This document shows, piece after piece, positions 52,953 through 63,545 of a stretch of DNA of 64,000 nt. The stretch is from Rhizobium sp. Q54. Lineage in GTDB: Bacteria; Pseudomonadota; Alphaproteobacteria; Rhizobiales; Xanthobacteraceae. The DNA is taken from positions 62,001 to 126,000 of the forward strand of contig CAMDSH010000005.1 in NCBI GenBank assembly GCA_945907045.1, in the 5' to 3' direction. The notes beneath the pieces are model-generated. The model saw nothing but the letters and a program-made list of their open reading frames with translations, was not told where the DNA came from and did no database searches. Position 1 is the first letter of the stretch, and the number at the start of each line of letters is the position of its first letter. The translations under genes were made by a program, and so were the position numbers.

Positions 52953-53582
52953 TCACGGCATGGGAACGTCGCCCATGTCCTTCGGAACTTTGTATCCCTT
53001 CTGCACGGCGGGACGCTTGGCGATGGTTTCGTACCAGCGCTTTACGTTCGGATATTGCTTCATGTCGATGGTCTGCCACTCGAAGCGCGAGATCCACGGC
53101 CAGATCGCGATGTCGGCGATGGAATATTCGTCGGCGACGAAGTTGCGCCCTTCGAGGCGCGTGTTGAGCACCTTGTAGAGCCGGTGCGCTTCCTTCAGGT
53201 AGCGCTCCTCGGCGTAGGGCGCCTTGCCCGGATTATATTTCACGAAGTGATGCACCTGTCCGAGCATCGGGCCGGGGCCTCCCATCTGCCACATCAGCCA
53301 TTCGATCACGCGGTAGCGCGCCTCGCCCGACTTCGGCAGCAGCTTCCCCGTCTTGTCGGCGAGATAGATCAGGATCGCGCCCGACTCCATCAGCGTCATG
53401 CCGTTGTCGCGATCGACGATCGCAGGGATGCGGTTGTTCGGCGAAATTTTCAGAAAATCCGGCGCGAATTGCTCATCTTTGCCGATGTCGATGGCGTGCA
53501 CGGTATAGGGCAGACCGAGTTCTTCCAGAGCGATGGAAGCCTTGCGGCCGTTCGGCGTGGTCCATGTGTAGAGATCGATCAC
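52953..53582 (-). CDS. Glutathione S-transferase (YfcG/Ure2-like)
   Basis: 209 residues. The N-terminal thioredoxin fold begins MIDLYTWTTPNGRKASIALEELGLPY. The TTPN segment holds the glutathione-contacting asparagine of YfcG/Ure2-type enzymes. The helical half has YLADKTGKLLPKSG, LMWQMGGPGPMLGQVHHF and IADIAIWPWISRFEWQ. It is likely a disulfide-bond reductase using GSH. It stands alone with a hairpin terminator. Confidence 0.93.
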   Translation of the reverse strand: MIDLYTWTTPNGRKASIALEELGLPYTVHAIDIGKDEQFAPDFLKISPNNRIPAIVDRDNGMTLMESGAILIYLADKTGKLLPKSGEARYRVIEWLMWQMGGPGPMLGQVHHFVKYNPGKAPYAEERYLKEAHRLYKVLNTRLEGRNFVADEYSIADIAIWPWISRFEWQTIDMKQYPNVKRWYETIAKRPAVQKGYKVPKDMGDVPMP

Positions 53583-53679
53583 GTGTCATTCCTTTATTGC
53601 GCAGAGTGATTGCAGGAACATTCGGGAGAGGCGGGCGTTGTCTTGGATCATATCATTCCAATAACGCATGAGGCGACCC

Positions 53680-53973
53680 ATGAAACTCAACGTTCTCGCT
53701 ATCGCGCTGGCTGCGAGCGCATTCGGCTCGCTTTCCGCCACTGCGCAGACCACCACCATCATCGAAGATCGCCGGGCTCCCGCCGTCGTTATCGAACAGC
53801 CGGCTCCGTCGACAACGATCACGACCCAGGAGCGTGGCGGTTTCCTCGGCACCGAGTCCAAGACCACTACGACAACGACCGGCACCGGCCTGACCGGCGA
53901 CTGCGCCACGCGTACGATGCATAAGCAGGATCTGACCGGCGAGAAGACCGTCAGCCGGACCGACTGTCCGTAA
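53680..53973 (+). CDS. Small exported Thr-rich protein
   Basis: 97 residues with a signal peptide (MKLNVLAIALAASAFGSLSATA-QTT). The mature part is rich in threonine and prolines (VVIEQPAPSTTITTQERGG, SKTTTTTTGTG). It ends with two cysteines, in TGDCATRTMHKQD and SRTDCP, possibly one disulfide. GAGG precedes the ATG at 53680. Function unknown. It is followed by its own terminator. Confidence 0.72.
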   Translation: MKLNVLAIALAASAFGSLSATAQTTTIIEDRRAPAVVIEQPAPSTTITTQERGGFLGTESKTTTTTTGTGLTGDCATRTMHKQDLTGEKTVSRTDCP

Positions 53974-53996
53974 TTACGCGATAAACATAATACGCA

Positions 53997-54028
53997 AAGA
54001 AGGCCGCGCGGTTTGCGCGGTCTTTTTT
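53997..54028 (+). terminator. Terminator between the Thr-rich protein and aldolase genes
   Basis: Stem CCGCGC (54004-54009) with GCGCGG (54015-54020), loop of about five bases, extended by AAGG/TCTT pairs and followed by TTTTTTG. It ends the exported-protein transcript and lies a few bases from the aldolase stop on the other strand. Confidence 0.85.
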
Positions 54029-54033
54029 GTGGG

Positions 54034-55062
54034 TCACGCGGCCTTTTTCTCGAGGTCGGCTTTCCATTGCCCCATGGCGGCGAGGCCGTTCATGCGCGCG
54101 CGATGCGAGAAGGCGCGCTGCGCGGCGGCGACGTTTTCCGTCTTGCCCGACCACGCCTTCTGCGGTGCCGCCTGCAATGCGCGCCCATAAGAGAAGGTGA
54201 GCTTCCACGGCAGTCCGCCCAGTCTGTTCATGGCGTCGAGATGCGCGGTTGCTTCCTCGTCGGATTGCCCGCCGGAGAGAAATGCGATGCCCGGCACCGC
54301 GCCCGGCACGCAATTTTTCAGCATGCGCACGGTCTTTTCCGCGACTTCCTCGGCGGAAACTTTCTTGCCGCTTTTCTTGCCCGGCACCGCCATGTTCGGC
54401 TTGAGCACGATGCCTTCAAGCGCGACGCGGTTATGGAACAGTTCCTGAAATGTTTCTTTCAGCACCCACTCGGTGACTTCGACGCAGCGGTCGATGTCGT
54501 GGCCGCCGTCCATCAGCACTTCCGGCTCGACGATCGGCACGATCTGCGCCGCCTGGCACAGCGCCGCGTAGCGCGCGAGCGCGTGAGCGTTCGCCTTCAC
54601 GCAAGTGTAGCTCGGCATGCCGTGCGGGCCGATGTCGTAGACGCCGCGCCATTTCGCGAAGCGCGCGCCCTGCTCGTAATATTTCGGCAGGCGCTTGGCG
54701 AGCTGGTCGAGGCCAGCGGTGATGAGTTCGCCCGGACAATTCGGCAGCGGCTGGGTGCCTTCGTCCACCTTGATGCCGGGGATCGAGCCGGCTCGTCTGA
54801 TGAGTTCGACCAGCGGCGTACCGTCTTTGGCTTTCTGCCAGATAGTCTCGTCATACAGAATGACGCCGGAGATGTGCTTCGACATCGCCTCGGTGGCGCG
54901 GAACATCATCTCGCGATAATCGCGGCGGGTGTCCTCGGTCGACTCCACGCCAATGGCGTCGAAGCGTTTCTTGATGGTGCCGGAGGATTCGTCCGCCGCA
55001 AGAATGCCGCGGCCGGGCGCTACCATCGCCACGGCGATCTTGTTCAGTTCAGCGAGATCCAT
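54034..55062 (-). CDS. Class I fructose-bisphosphate aldolase
   Basis: 342 residues of the eukaryote-like class I type: MDLAELNKIAVAMVAPGRGILAADESSGTIKKRF, GVILYDETIWQK, PIVEPEVLMDGGHD and the Schiff-base lysine in EGIVLKPNMAVPG. It cleaves fructose-1,6-bisphosphate in glycolysis, or joins triose phosphates in gluconeogenesis and the Calvin cycle. It is last in the tkt-gap-pgk-aldolase run. Confidence 0.95.
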   Translation of the reverse strand: MDLAELNKIAVAMVAPGRGILAADESSGTIKKRFDAIGVESTEDTRRDYREMMFRATEAMSKHISGVILYDETIWQKAKDGTPLVELIRRAGSIPGIKVDEGTQPLPNCPGELITAGLDQLAKRLPKYYEQGARFAKWRGVYDIGPHGMPSYTCVKANAHALARYAALCQAAQIVPIVEPEVLMDGGHDIDRCVEVTEWVLKETFQELFHNRVALEGIVLKPNMAVPGKKSGKKVSAEEVAEKTVRMLKNCVPGAVPGIAFLSGGQSDEEATAHLDAMNRLGGLPWKLTFSYGRALQAAPQKAWSGKTENVAAAQRAFSHRARMNGLAAMGQWKADLEKKAA

Positions 55063-55093
55063 CGCGCTCTCCCTAACCTCTGGCTCTTTTGCC

Positions 55094-56287
55094 CTATCTT
55101 ATCCGCAACACCTCGACGCCAGGCAAGGGCTTGCCCTCCATCCATTCCAGGAAGGCGCCTCCGGCGGTCGAGACATAAGTAAAATCATCGGCGACATGCG
55201 CGTGGTTCAGGGCGGCCACGGTGTCGCCGCCGCCCGCCACCGAAATGAGCTTTCCCGCTTTGGTGCGTTCGGCGGCATGGCGGGCCACGGCCACGGTCGC
55301 CTTGTCGAACGGCGGCATTTCAAACGCGCCGAGCGGCCCGTTCCACACCAGTGTCTCCGCGTCGTCGATCACCGCTGCGATCCGCTCGACCGAGAGCGGA
55401 CCGACGTCGAGGATCATCCCGTCGTCCGGAATGGCGTCGATGCCGTAGTCGTGGCTCGGCGCGTAGGCTTCGAAGTGGAACGAGACGATGCCGTCGATGG
55501 GAAGAATGATCGCGCAGTTCCGGTGTTCGGCCTTGTCGAGAATACGCCGCGCGGTGCCGGCGAGGTCCTTCTCCGCCAGCGACTTGCCGATGCCGATGCC
55601 CTGCGCATGCAGAAAGGTGTTGGCCATGCCACCGCCGATGACGAGGCCGTCGACCTTGGCGATGAGATTTTCAATCAGGTCGAGCTTGGTCGAGACCTTG
55701 GCGCCGCCGATGATGGCGATGACGGGCTTCTTCGGAGCCTCCAGCGCTTTTTCCAGTGCCTGCAGCTCGGCTTGCATCGCGCGGCCGGCGTAGGCGGGCA
55801 GCATGCGCGCGATTCCTTCGGTCGAGGCGTGAGCGCGGTGCGCGCAGGAAAAGGCGTCGTTGACGTAGAGGTCACCGAGTTTGGCGATGGCGGCGGCGAA
55901 TGCGGGATCGTTCTTTTCTTCTTCCTTGTGGAAGCGGGTGTTCTCAAGACAGAGAATGTCGCCCGGTTTCATCGCGGCGACGGCTTTCTCCGCGGCTGCT
56001 CCAACGCAGTCCTCGGCAAACGCGACGGGCCGCTTCAACACGCGCGAGACTTCCTGCGCGACGGGCTTGAGTGAATCCTGCGGCTCGCGGCCCTTGGGCC
56101 GGCCGAAATGCGAGAGCAGGACGACCTTGCCGCCCTTCTCCGCGATTTCGCGGATGGTTGGCGTGGAGCGTTCAATGCGGGTGGCGTCGGTGACCTTGCC
56201 GCTTTCGAACGGCACGTTGAGGTCGACGCGCACGAGCACGCGCTTGCCCTTCACGTCGGCGTCGTCGAGGGTGCGAAAATTCGGCAT
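55094..56287 (-). CDS. pgk: Phosphoglycerate kinase
   Basis: 397 residues. The N-terminal domain has [14 protein letters not shown] and [12 protein letters not shown]. The hinge and nucleotide domain have [45 protein letters not shown] and [12 protein letters not shown]. It transfers phosphate between 1,3-bisphosphoglycerate and ADP. It lies 20 bp downstream of gap. Confidence 0.97.
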   Translation of the reverse strand: MPNFRTLDDADVKGKRVLVRVDLNVPFESGKVTDATRIERSTPTIREIAEKGGKVVLLSHFGRPKGREPQDSLKPVAQEVSRVLKRPVAFAEDCVGAAAEKAVAAMKPGDILCLENTRFHKEEEKNDPAFAAAIAKLGDLYVNDAFSCAHRAHASTEGIARMLPAYAGRAMQAELQALEKALEAPKKPVIAIIGGAKVSTKLDLIENLIAKVDGLVIGGGMANTFLHAQGIGIGKSLAEKDLAGTARRILDKAEHRNCAIILPIDGIVSFHFEAYAPSHDYGIDAIPDDGMILDVGPLSVERIAAVIDDAETLVWNGPLGAFEMPPFDKATVAVARHAAERTKAGKLISVAGGGDTVAALNHAHVADDFTYVSTAGGAFLEWMEGKPLPGVEVLRIR

Positions 56288-56306
56288 TAGAGAATGACGG
56301 GCTGAA

Positions 56307-57314
56307 CTAGAGCAGCTTCCCCATCGCCACCGCGGTATCGGACATGCGGTTGGAGAAGCCCCATTCGTTGTCGTACCACGACATCACGCGCACCAGCGTG
56401 CCGTCCATTACCTTGGTCTGATCCATGTGGAAGACTGAGGAATGCGGATCGTGGTTGAAATCGATGGAGACGTTGGGCGCGTCGGTGTAGCCAAGGATGC
56501 CCTTGAGCTGTTGCTCGGCCGCGCGCTTGATCGCGCCGTTGATCTCGTCCTTGGTCGTGGCGCGCTTGGCGACGAACTTGAAATCCACCACCGATACGTT
56601 CGGCACCGGCACGCGGATGGCGACGCCATCGAGCTTGCCGTTGAGCTCGGGCAGCACGAGGCCCACCGCTTTCGCCGCGCCGGTTGAAGTCGGAATCATC
56701 GAGAGCGCCGCGGCGCGTCCGCGATACAAATCCTTGTGCATCGTGTCGAGCGTCGGTTGGTCGCCGGTATAGGCGTGGATCGTCGTCATGAAACCCTTAT
56801 CGATGCCGACGGCGTCATTGAGCACCTTGGCGACCGGCGCGAGGCAATTGGTCGTGCACGAGGCGTTGGAGACGATCTTGTGATCTTTGGTGAGCTTGTC
56901 GTGGTTGACGCCGTAGACGACGGTCAGGTCCGCTCCGTCGGCGGGCGCGGAAATCAGCACGCGCTTGGCGCCGGCGCTCAGGTGCAGCGACGCTTTATCC
57001 TTGGCGGTGAAGATGCCGGTGCATTCCATCGCGATGTCGACGCCGAGGTCTTTCCACGGCAGCGTGGCGGGGTCCTTGATGGCGGTGACCTTGATGGCGC
57101 CGTTGCCGACGCTGATGGTGTCGCCCTTGACCGTCACCACGCCAGGGAAGCGGCCGTGCACGCTGTCGAAGCGCAGCAGATGCGCGTTGGTTTCGACCGG
57201 CCCCAGATCGTTGATGCCGACGATTTCGATGTCCTTGCGACCCGACTCGGCGATGGCGCGTAAGACATTGCGGCCGATGCGGCCAAATCCATTGATGGCG
57301 ACGCGAACAATCAT
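56307..57314 (-). CDS. gap: Glyceraldehyde-3-phosphate dehydrogenase
   Basis: 335 residues. It has the Rossmann start [17 protein letters not shown], catalytic C153 in [15 protein letters not shown], then [20 protein letters not shown] and [13 protein letters not shown]. Asp36 in GINDLGP favours NAD. It catalyses the phosphorylating oxidation step of glycolysis. It is 36 bp after tkt on the same strand. Confidence 0.97.
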   Translation of the reverse strand: MIVRVAINGFGRIGRNVLRAIAESGRKDIEIVGINDLGPVETNAHLLRFDSVHGRFPGVVTVKGDTISVGNGAIKVTAIKDPATLPWKDLGVDIAMECTGIFTAKDKASLHLSAGAKRVLISAPADGADLTVVYGVNHDKLTKDHKIVSNASCTTNCLAPVAKVLNDAVGIDKGFMTTIHAYTGDQPTLDTMHKDLYRGRAAALSMIPTSTGAAKAVGLVLPELNGKLDGVAIRVPVPNVSVVDFKFVAKRATTKDEINGAIKRAAEQQLKGILGYTDAPNVSIDFNHDPHSSVFHMDQTKVMDGTLVRVMSWYDNEWGFSNRMSDTAVAMGKLL

Positions 57315-57350
57315 TTCACCCGACTCCTGAACTCATTTACGTCGTATCTA

Positions 57351-59399
57351 TTACTTTTTTCCCAGTTTGCTCAATGCGGCGTTTGCGACTGCTTCCGCCG
57401 TAATGCCGAACTGCTTGTACAGCTCTTTATATGGCGCGCTGGCGCCAAAACCAGTCATGCCGACGAAAGCGCCGTCCGAGCCGATGATGGCGTCCCAGCC
57501 CTGGCGCACGGCGGCTTCCACGCCGATCTTCACCTTGGCATCGCCGATGACGGCGCGGCGCGCAGCTTCCGGCGCCTCCGCCAGTAATTCAAAGCTCGGC
57601 ACCGAGACGACGCGGGCGGAAACGCCCTTCGCCGCCAGCAGCTTCTTTGCTTCGACGGCAAGAGAGACTTCCGAGCCGGTGGCGAAAATCGAAACGTCCG
57701 CCTTGCCCTCGGCAGCGGCGATCTCGTAGGCGCCGGCGGCGCAGCGGTTCTGCTCGTCGAGAGTCAGGCGAAGCTGCGGGAGATTTTGCCGCGTCAACGC
57801 CAGTACGCTCGGGCGCTCGCGCGATTCCAGCGCAAGCTGCCAGCACTCCAGCGTCTCCACGGCGTCGGCGGGGCGGAACACCAGCAAATTCGGGATCGCG
57901 CGCAAGGCGGCGAGATGCTCGACCGGCTGATGCGTTGGCCCGTCTTCGCCGAGACCGATAGAGTCATGCGTCATCACATGAATGACGCGCTCGCCCATCA
58001 ACGCCGCGAGCCGGATCGACGGGCGGCAATAATCCGCAAACACGAGGAACGTGCCGCTGTACGGAATAATGCCGCCGTGCAGCGTCATGCCGTTCATCGC
58101 GGCGGCCATGCCGTGCTCGCGGATGCCGTAATGGATGAAGCGCCCGGAGAAATCCGACGCCGACATCGCCTTCATCGATTTGGTGCGCGTGTTGTTGGAG
58201 CCGGTGAGGTCCGCCGAGCCGCCAATCATCTCCGGCACCGCGGGGATCAGGCTCTCCAGCGCAAATTCGGACGACGAGCGCGTTGCGATATCCTTCGGCG
58301 TGGCGGCGAGCGTTTTCTTCACCGCATGCACGGCATCTTTAAGCGCTTGCTTGGGCAGATCGCCTTTCATCCGGCGCTCGAACTCGGCGCGCTTGCCAGC
58401 GTCGAGTGCCTTCATCCGCTTGTCCCAGTTCGCGTGCGCGGCGCCCGAGCGCTGCGCGGCCTTGCGCCAGGCATCAAGAATGTCGGCGGGAATGTCGAAC
58501 GGCGCGGCGGTCCAGCCCAGCGCCTTGCGCGCACCGGCGATTTCTTCCGCGCCCAGGGGAGAGCCGTGCGAGGACGCTTTCCCGGCTTTGGTCGGCGCGC
58601 CGAAGCCGATGGTGGTCTTGGCTGCGATCATCGTCGGGCGATCCGACTTTTGCGCCTTCTCGATTGCGGCGGCGATGGCGGCGGGGTCGTGGCCGTCGAT
58701 GCGCGAAGCGGCCCAGCCGGCGGCTTCGAAACGTTTCACCTGATCGACGCTGTCTGAGAGCGAGAGCGCGCCGTCGATGGAAATGCCGTTATCGTCGAAC
58801 AGCACGATCAGCTTGGACAATTTCAGATGTCCGGCAAGGGCGATGGCTTCCTGGCTGATGCCTTCCATCAGGTCGCCGTCGGAGGCGAGCACGTAAGTCT
58901 TGTGATCGACCGCCTCGGCGCCGAACACGGCGGCGAGATGCCGCTCGGCAATCGCCATGCCGACGGCGTTGGCGAGGCCCTGGCCGAGCGGGCCGGTGGT
59001 GGTCTCGACGCCCGCGGTGATGAAATTTTCCGGATGACCCGGCGTCTTCGAGCCGGTTTGGCGGAAGCGTTTGATCTCCTCGATGCTCATGCCTTCGTAG
59101 CCGAGCAGATAGAGCAGCGAGTAAATCAGCATCGAGCCGTGGCCGGCGGAGAGCACGAAACGGTCGCGGTCCGCCCAGCGCGGATTGGCCGGATCGAATT
59201 TCAGGAAGCGCGTGAACAGCACCGTGGCGATATCGGCCGCGCCCATCGGCAAACCGGGGTGGCCGGATTTCGCCTGCTCGACCGCGTCCATCGCCAGCGC
59301 GCGGATGGCGTTGGCCATGCGGTCGTGCTGCGCACGGGGGACAGCCGCCACGTCCACGGCAGCGTTCACGGCGGCCGTCGGCGAGGCTGTTGCGCTCAT
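57351..59399 (-). CDS. tkt: Transketolase
   Basis: 682 residues. The thiamine-pyrophosphate domain has [58 protein letters not shown] and the [11 protein letters not shown] metal motif. The pyrimidine-binding domain has [15 protein letters not shown] and [20 protein letters not shown]. It moves two-carbon units in the pentose phosphate pathway and Calvin cycle. It is first in the carbon operon and diverges from the DUF4164 gene across 218 bp. Confidence 0.97.
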   Translation of the reverse strand: MSATASPTAAVNAAVDVAAVPRAQHDRMANAIRALAMDAVEQAKSGHPGLPMGAADIATVLFTRFLKFDPANPRWADRDRFVLSAGHGSMLIYSLLYLLGYEGMSIEEIKRFRQTGSKTPGHPENFITAGVETTTGPLGQGLANAVGMAIAERHLAAVFGAEAVDHKTYVLASDGDLMEGISQEAIALAGHLKLSKLIVLFDDNGISIDGALSLSDSVDQVKRFEAAGWAASRIDGHDPAAIAAAIEKAQKSDRPTMIAAKTTIGFGAPTKAGKASSHGSPLGAEEIAGARKALGWTAAPFDIPADILDAWRKAAQRSGAAHANWDKRMKALDAGKRAEFERRMKGDLPKQALKDAVHAVKKTLAATPKDIATRSSSEFALESLIPAVPEMIGGSADLTGSNNTRTKSMKAMSASDFSGRFIHYGIREHGMAAAMNGMTLHGGIIPYSGTFLVFADYCRPSIRLAALMGERVIHVMTHDSIGLGEDGPTHQPVEHLAALRAIPNLLVFRPADAVETLECWQLALESRERPSVLALTRQNLPQLRLTLDEQNRCAAGAYEIAAAEGKADVSIFATGSEVSLAVEAKKLLAAKGVSARVVSVPSFELLAEAPEAARRAVIGDAKVKIGVEAAVRQGWDAIIGSDGAFVGMTGFGASAPYKELYKQFGITAEAVANAALSKLGKK

Positions 59400-59617
59400 G
59401 GAATGGGGCCTGATTTCAAGGGGCGTGGGATAGCATGTGAGTCCGTTGAGTCAATGTGACGGCGGCTCCCCCGCCGCGCCATGCACAGGCGGCAAGAACA
59501 GCGGGGCTGGACAAAAGCCGGGCGTTGACGCCGCGATAGTGCAGCACTTAAGGTTCTTTCCCTAAACAATTGCCCGCGCGGGATATTTTCGACGCACAGC
59601 CGGGTCAAGACCGGACC

Positions 59618-59899
59618 ATGACGGATCAAAGCGCACTCGACACATCGGTGAAGCGTCTGGCGCTCGCGCTCGATGCGCTCGATGCCGCCGTGGAGCGCCG
59701 CCGCGAGGCCGACCGCGGCCAGGAAGGGCTGGCCAGCCAGTTGCACGCGCTCGGTACCGACCGCTCGAAGCTTGCCGCGCAGCTCGACGGCGAGGCCGCG
59801 CGCACGCGCCTGCTGGAAGACGCCAACCGCGAGATCGCGCGACGGCTCGATCTCGCCATCGACACCATTCGCGGCGTGCTCGACGCCAACGACCGCTAG
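59618..59899 (+). CDS. DUF4164 coiled-coil protein
   Basis: 93 residues, a single long coiled coil (LDTSVKRLALALDALDAAVERRREADRGQEGLASQL...) with a helical end. It fits DUF4164, which sits upstream of zapA in many Rhizobiales, perhaps as a ZapA partner in cell division. The start at 59618 is the first ATG where the family begins. It lies 11 bp before zapA. Confidence 0.8.
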   Translation: MTDQSALDTSVKRLALALDALDAAVERRREADRGQEGLASQLHALGTDRSKLAAQLDGEAARTRLLEDANREIARRLDLAIDTIRGVLDANDR

Positions 59900-59910
59900 A
59901 AGAAAACCTC

Positions 59911-60294
59911 ATGGGCCAGGTCAACGTCACCATCAACGGCCGCCAGTTCCGTATCGCCTGCGACGACGGGCAGGAAGCGGGGCTGGAGGCGCTGGCGAAA
60001 AATCTCGACGCGCGCATCGAGGGCCTGCGGGGAAATTTCGGCGAGATTGGCGACACGCGTCTCACCGTGATGGCCGCCATCCAGGTGGCGGATGAACTGG
60101 CCGAGGCCGCGCGCCGCATCCGCCGCATGGAGGAGGAATTGACCGCGCTGCAGGACGCGCGCGTGGTGTCCTCCGACCGCGCCAAGGCGGCGCAGGCGGG
60201 CGTGATCTCGGCGTTCAATTCCGCCGCCGAGCGCATCGAAGGCATCACCAAAAAACTTAACCAGACTCTGGGGAACGGCGTCGCGCTCGGGTAG
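59911..60294 (+). CDS. zapA: Cell division protein ZapA
   Basis: 127 residues: MGQVNVTINGRQFRIACDDGQEAGLEALAKNLDARIEGLRGNFGEIGDTRLTVMAAIQVADEL, then a coiled coil. ZapA tetramers bundle FtsZ filaments at the division site. It is followed by the 6S RNA and the fau gene, the conserved order in proteobacteria. Confidence 0.95.
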   Translation: MGQVNVTINGRQFRIACDDGQEAGLEALAKNLDARIEGLRGNFGEIGDTRLTVMAAIQVADELAEAARRIRRMEEELTALQDARVVSSDRAKAAQAGVISAFNSAAERIEGITKKLNQTLGNGVALG

Positions 60295-60354
60295 CGTTGC
60301 CCGCGTCCAGGCACTACATTGATCGGGCGGGGCTGCGGGGCGCGTTAGGAGTTA

Positions 60355-60480
60355 CATTCCCCGGGGCCTTACGATCCTGAAGGGAGCTGTCCCTGGCCGG
60401 GGCCCTGGTTCCGGTCATATGGCGCCCACCTACTTATGTAGGTTCCCGGGATCAGACTCCGACGGCCCTTCGCGGCTCCG
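60355..60480 (+). ncRNA. ssrS: 6S RNA (ssrS)
   Basis: The 200 bp between zapA and the 5-formyltetrahydrofolate cyclo-ligase gene is the standard 6S RNA locus. The sequence folds into the expected long hairpin. GGGGCC near 60363 pairs with GGCCCT near 60473, and CCTGA near 60377 with TCAG near 60452. Between them lies a large internal region with CCTGGCCGGGG and CTACTTATGTAGG. 6S RNA binds sigma-70 RNA polymerase as a promoter mimic. The exact ends are approximate. Confidence 0.8.
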
Positions 60481-60494
60481 CACTCTTGCCTTTC

Positions 60495-61091
60495 ATGACA
60501 ACAACGACAGCGACCGAAAACCCCAAGGTTGAGTTGCGCCAGGCAGCGCTGGCGCGGCGCGATGCGCTGCCCGCGGATGCGCGCGCGGCGGGGGCGCAAG
60601 TAATCGCGGAACGGAAATTTCCTGTTGCGGTCCCTGCTGGCGCAATCGTCTCGGGATTTTCGCCGATGAAATCCGAAATCAATCCGGTGCCGCTGATGCG
60701 GAAATTGGCGGACGTGGGCGCGAAGCTCGCACTTCCCGTTGTCGCCGGGCGCGGCAAGCCGCTCATCATGCGCGCCTGGGCGTTCGGCGATGCGATGGCG
60801 TCTGGCGTCTGGGGCATCCGCGAGCCGAAAGCCGACGCTCGGCAAGTCGAGCCGGACATTCTGCTGGTGCCGCTCGCGGCCTTCGACCGGCGCGGACATC
60901 GCATCGGATACGGCGCGGGATATTACGACATGACGATCAATCGGCTGCGCGCGATGAAAAAAGTCGTCGCCATCGGTCTTGCGTTTGCGGCGCAGGAAAT
61001 TCCCGCAGTCCCTGCGACGGAGCGCGACGCCCGGCTCGATCTCGTGCTAACGGAGCATGAGATCATCGACTTTCGTGAGATCAAAAACTAA
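60495..61091 (+). CDS. fau: 5-formyltetrahydrofolate cyclo-ligase
   Basis: 198 residues: VELRQAALARRDALPADARAA, VSGFSPMKSEINPVPLM, and the ATP/folate motif HRIGYGAGYYDMTI. It returns 5-formyl-THF to the active folate pool. An in-frame TTG lies at 60486; the ATG at 60495 is preferred. Its stop overlaps the next start by one base (TAATG). Confidence 0.93.
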   Translation: MTTTTATENPKVELRQAALARRDALPADARAAGAQVIAERKFPVAVPAGAIVSGFSPMKSEINPVPLMRKLADVGAKLALPVVAGRGKPLIMRAWAFGDAMASGVWGIREPKADARQVEPDILLVPLAAFDRRGHRIGYGAGYYDMTINRLRAMKKVVAIGLAFAAQEIPAVPATERDARLDLVLTEHEIIDFREIKN

Positions 61092-61912
61092 TGCGCATTC
61101 TCTTCATCGGCGATGTTGTTGGCCGCTCCGGGCGTGCGATTGTGCTCGAACGCCTGCCGGGTCTCATTTCAAAATGGAAACTCGATCTCGCCGTCGTCAA
61201 CGGCGAGAACGCGGCCGGCGGCTTCGGCATCACCGAGGTGATCTACAACGAACTGATCGACGCGGGTGCGGACGCCATCACGCTCGGCAATCACGCGTGG
61301 GATCAGCGTGAAGCACTTGTGTTCATCGAACGCGCGCCGAAGCTCATACGCCCGGTGAATTTTCCCAAAGGCACGCCGGGGCGCGGCGCGGCATTGATCG
61401 ACACCAAAAACGGCAAACGCGCGCTGGTCATCAACGTCATGGGCCGCGTCTTCATGGACCCGCTCGACGATCCCTTCTCGGCGGTCGAGCGTGAGCTTGC
61501 CGCCTGCGCGCTCAAGTCCGGAGCGGATGCCATTCTCATCGACATGCATTGCGAGGCGACCAGCGAGAAGCAGTCGATGGCTTATTTCGTCGACGGCCGC
61601 GCCAGCCTCCTGGTCGGCACGCATACGCATGTGCCGACCGCCGATCATCGTGTGCTGCCGGGCGGCACCGCGTTCCAGTCGGATGTCGGCATGACCGGCG
61701 ATTTCGATTCCGTCATCGGAATGGTGAAGGACCAGCCGCTGGAGCGTTTCCTGCGCAAGCTGCCGACCTCGAAATTCGAGGCAGCGACCGGCCCCGGCAC
61801 CCTGTGCGGGCTTGCCGTCGAGACCGACGATAAAACCGGGCTGGCCAAGCGTGTCGCGCCGGTGCGGCTCGGCGCGCATCTGGAAGAGGCGCGCCCGGCG
61901 TTCTGGGAATAG
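61091..61912 (+). CDS. YmdB-type metallophosphoesterase (TIGR00282)
   Basis: 273 residues: MRILFIGDVVGRSGRAIV, DLAVVNGENAAGGFGIT, ADAITLGNHAWDQREAL, LIDMHCEATSEKQSMAYF, and VGTHTHVPTADHRVLPGGTAFQSDVGMTGDFDSVIG. The D-N-H metal ligands match YmdB, a 2',3'-cyclic nucleotide phosphodiesterase in Bacillus. In alphaproteobacteria the gene regularly lies with zapA-fau-yebC. Coupled to fau. Confidence 0.93.
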   Translation: MRILFIGDVVGRSGRAIVLERLPGLISKWKLDLAVVNGENAAGGFGITEVIYNELIDAGADAITLGNHAWDQREALVFIERAPKLIRPVNFPKGTPGRGAALIDTKNGKRALVINVMGRVFMDPLDDPFSAVERELAACALKSGADAILIDMHCEATSEKQSMAYFVDGRASLLVGTHTHVPTADHRVLPGGTAFQSDVGMTGDFDSVIGMVKDQPLERFLRKLPTSKFEAATGPGTLCGLAVETDDKTGLAKRVAPVRLGAHLEEARPAFWE

Positions 61913-61973
61913 GATTTTGTTTTATCGCGGCGGCATTTTATAAAGTGCCGTACGAAAAACGTAGCGGACACCC

Positions 61974-62720
61974 ATGGCCGGTCATTCCCAATTCAAGAAC
62001 ATCATGCACCGCAAGGGGCGCCAGGATAAGGTGCGCTCCAAGCTGTTCGGCAAGCTGGCGCGCGAAATCACCGTCGCCGCCAAAATGGGCCAGCCCGACC
62101 CTGCGTTCAATCCGCGCCTGCGCGCGGCCATTCTGGCGGCGCGCGCGGAAAACATGCCGAAGGACAACATCGAGCGTGCCATCAAGAAGGCGACGGGCAA
62201 CGACGCCGAAAGCTATGACGAGATGCGTTACGAGGGCTACGGGCCGGGCGGCGTCGCGGTCATCGTCGAGGCGCTGACCGACAACCGCAACCGCACTGCC
62301 GGCGAAGTACGCGCTGCCTTCACCAAGAACGGCGGCAACCTCGCCGAAACCGGCGCGGTGTCGTTCATGTTTGTGCATGTCGGCGCGGTCGAGTTCGAGC
62401 CCAAGGTCGCGAGCGCCGACGCCATGCTGGAAGCCGCGATTGACGCCGGCGCCGAGGATGTGACGTCGGACGAGGGCGGCCATCAGATTTTCACCACGCC
62501 CGATACGTTGCGTGACGTGGCGAAGGCGCTGGAAGCAAAGTTCGGCGAGCCGCGCAAGGCGGCGCTGGTGTGGAAGCCGCAGAACACCATCGCGCTTGAC
62601 GACGCCAAGGGCGAGCAGTTGTTCGAACTGATTTCCGCGCTCGAAGAGCACGACGACGTGCAGAACGTCTATGCCAATTTCGAAGTGTCCGACGCGCTGA
62701 TGCAGAAGATGAGCGCGTAA
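61974..62720 (+). CDS. YebC/PmpR-family protein
   Basis: 248 residues: [84 protein letters not shown] and the acidic C-terminal domain [15 protein letters not shown]. YebC proteins bind DNA or ribosomes; recent work links them to polyproline translation. It is 61 bp after the ymdB-type gene. Confidence 0.95.
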   Translation: MAGHSQFKNIMHRKGRQDKVRSKLFGKLAREITVAAKMGQPDPAFNPRLRAAILAARAENMPKDNIERAIKKATGNDAESYDEMRYEGYGPGGVAVIVEALTDNRNRTAGEVRAAFTKNGGNLAETGAVSFMFVHVGAVEFEPKVASADAMLEAAIDAGAEDVTSDEGGHQIFTTPDTLRDVAKALEAKFGEPRKAALVWKPQNTIALDDAKGEQLFELISALEEHDDVQNVYANFEVSDALMQKMSA

Positions 62721-62742
62721 CGCGCTGTTGCCGGATCATGTT

Positions 62743-63522
62743 CTAGCGCAAAATTCCGTCGAGCAGCGGCAGGCTGATGAGCGCCGACAACGCCACGATC
62801 ACCAGCGCTATCTGCCTGTAGGATTTCTCCGACGCAAAACGAAACAGGTAAGAGCCCGCCGCCATGCCGATGACGGTGACCGGCGTCACGAACGCCGCAA
62901 GCGCGAGCACGAAGGCCGTCATCAGACCGTGCAGTGCGTAAGTGACGATCGAGGCGGCGGAGAACAGCGAGAAGTACGCAAAGAAATTCGCGCGCAAAAT
63001 ATCCGCGGGTAGTCCGCTGCCAAGCCAGTAGACGATGATGGGCGGGCCGGAAATTTGCACCGCCCCGCCGATCAATCCGGCGAGCAATCCCACCATCAGC
63101 GTGGCGGCCAGCATCGGCTTGCCGTGATAGCGCCAGCCCGACGCCAGTATCGCGACGACGCCGCACACGAAGATCGACAGCGCCCAGCGCAGCGTGACCG
63201 GATCGGCATATTGCAGAATCAGCGTGCCGAACTGGGCGGCGAAGATGGCGGCCGCCGCCATCACCAGCACGTCCCGCCAGTGCGCCTTCTGCCAGATGCC
63301 CGAAAGGAACAGCACGCCGCACACAATGTCCTGCAGCACGAATGTCGCGGCCGCCACCTGCGGGCTGTACACCGCGCTCATTAGCGGCACGTAGATGAGA
63401 GCCGAACCAAAACCGGAAAAGCCGCGCACCAGCCCGGTCAGCACCGCAATGCCAATGGCGGCGGGAAACCGCGGATCGGCCATGACGGCTGCGAAGGTCG
63501 CGCTGGTGGGGAGATCGATCAC
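62743..63522 (-). CDS. TauE/SafE-family membrane exporter, copy 2
   Basis: 259 residues with about eight helices: GIAVLTGLVRGFSGFGSALIYVPLMSAVY, AAATFVLQDIVCGVLF and MVGLLAGLIGGAVQISGPPIIVYWLGSG. It is the TauE/SafE family. Distantly related to the protein at 25711-26526. Substrate unknown. It is convergent with yebC, with only 22 bp between. Confidence 0.88.
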   Translation of the reverse strand: MIDLPTSATFAAVMADPRFPAAIGIAVLTGLVRGFSGFGSALIYVPLMSAVYSPQVAAATFVLQDIVCGVLFLSGIWQKAHWRDVLVMAAAAIFAAQFGTLILQYADPVTLRWALSIFVCGVVAILASGWRYHGKPMLAATLMVGLLAGLIGGAVQISGPPIIVYWLGSGLPADILRANFFAYFSLFSAASIVTYALHGLMTAFVLALAAFVTPVTVIGMAAGSYLFRFASEKSYRQIALVIVALSALISLPLLDGILR

Positions 63523-63545
63523 AGGGGAACCGGCAGGAGAAAAAG

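Noticed and set aside
53680-53973. Threonine-rich exported protein as a lipoprotein
   Set aside because: No cysteine follows the signal peptide in a lipobox, so ordinary Sec export is the better call.
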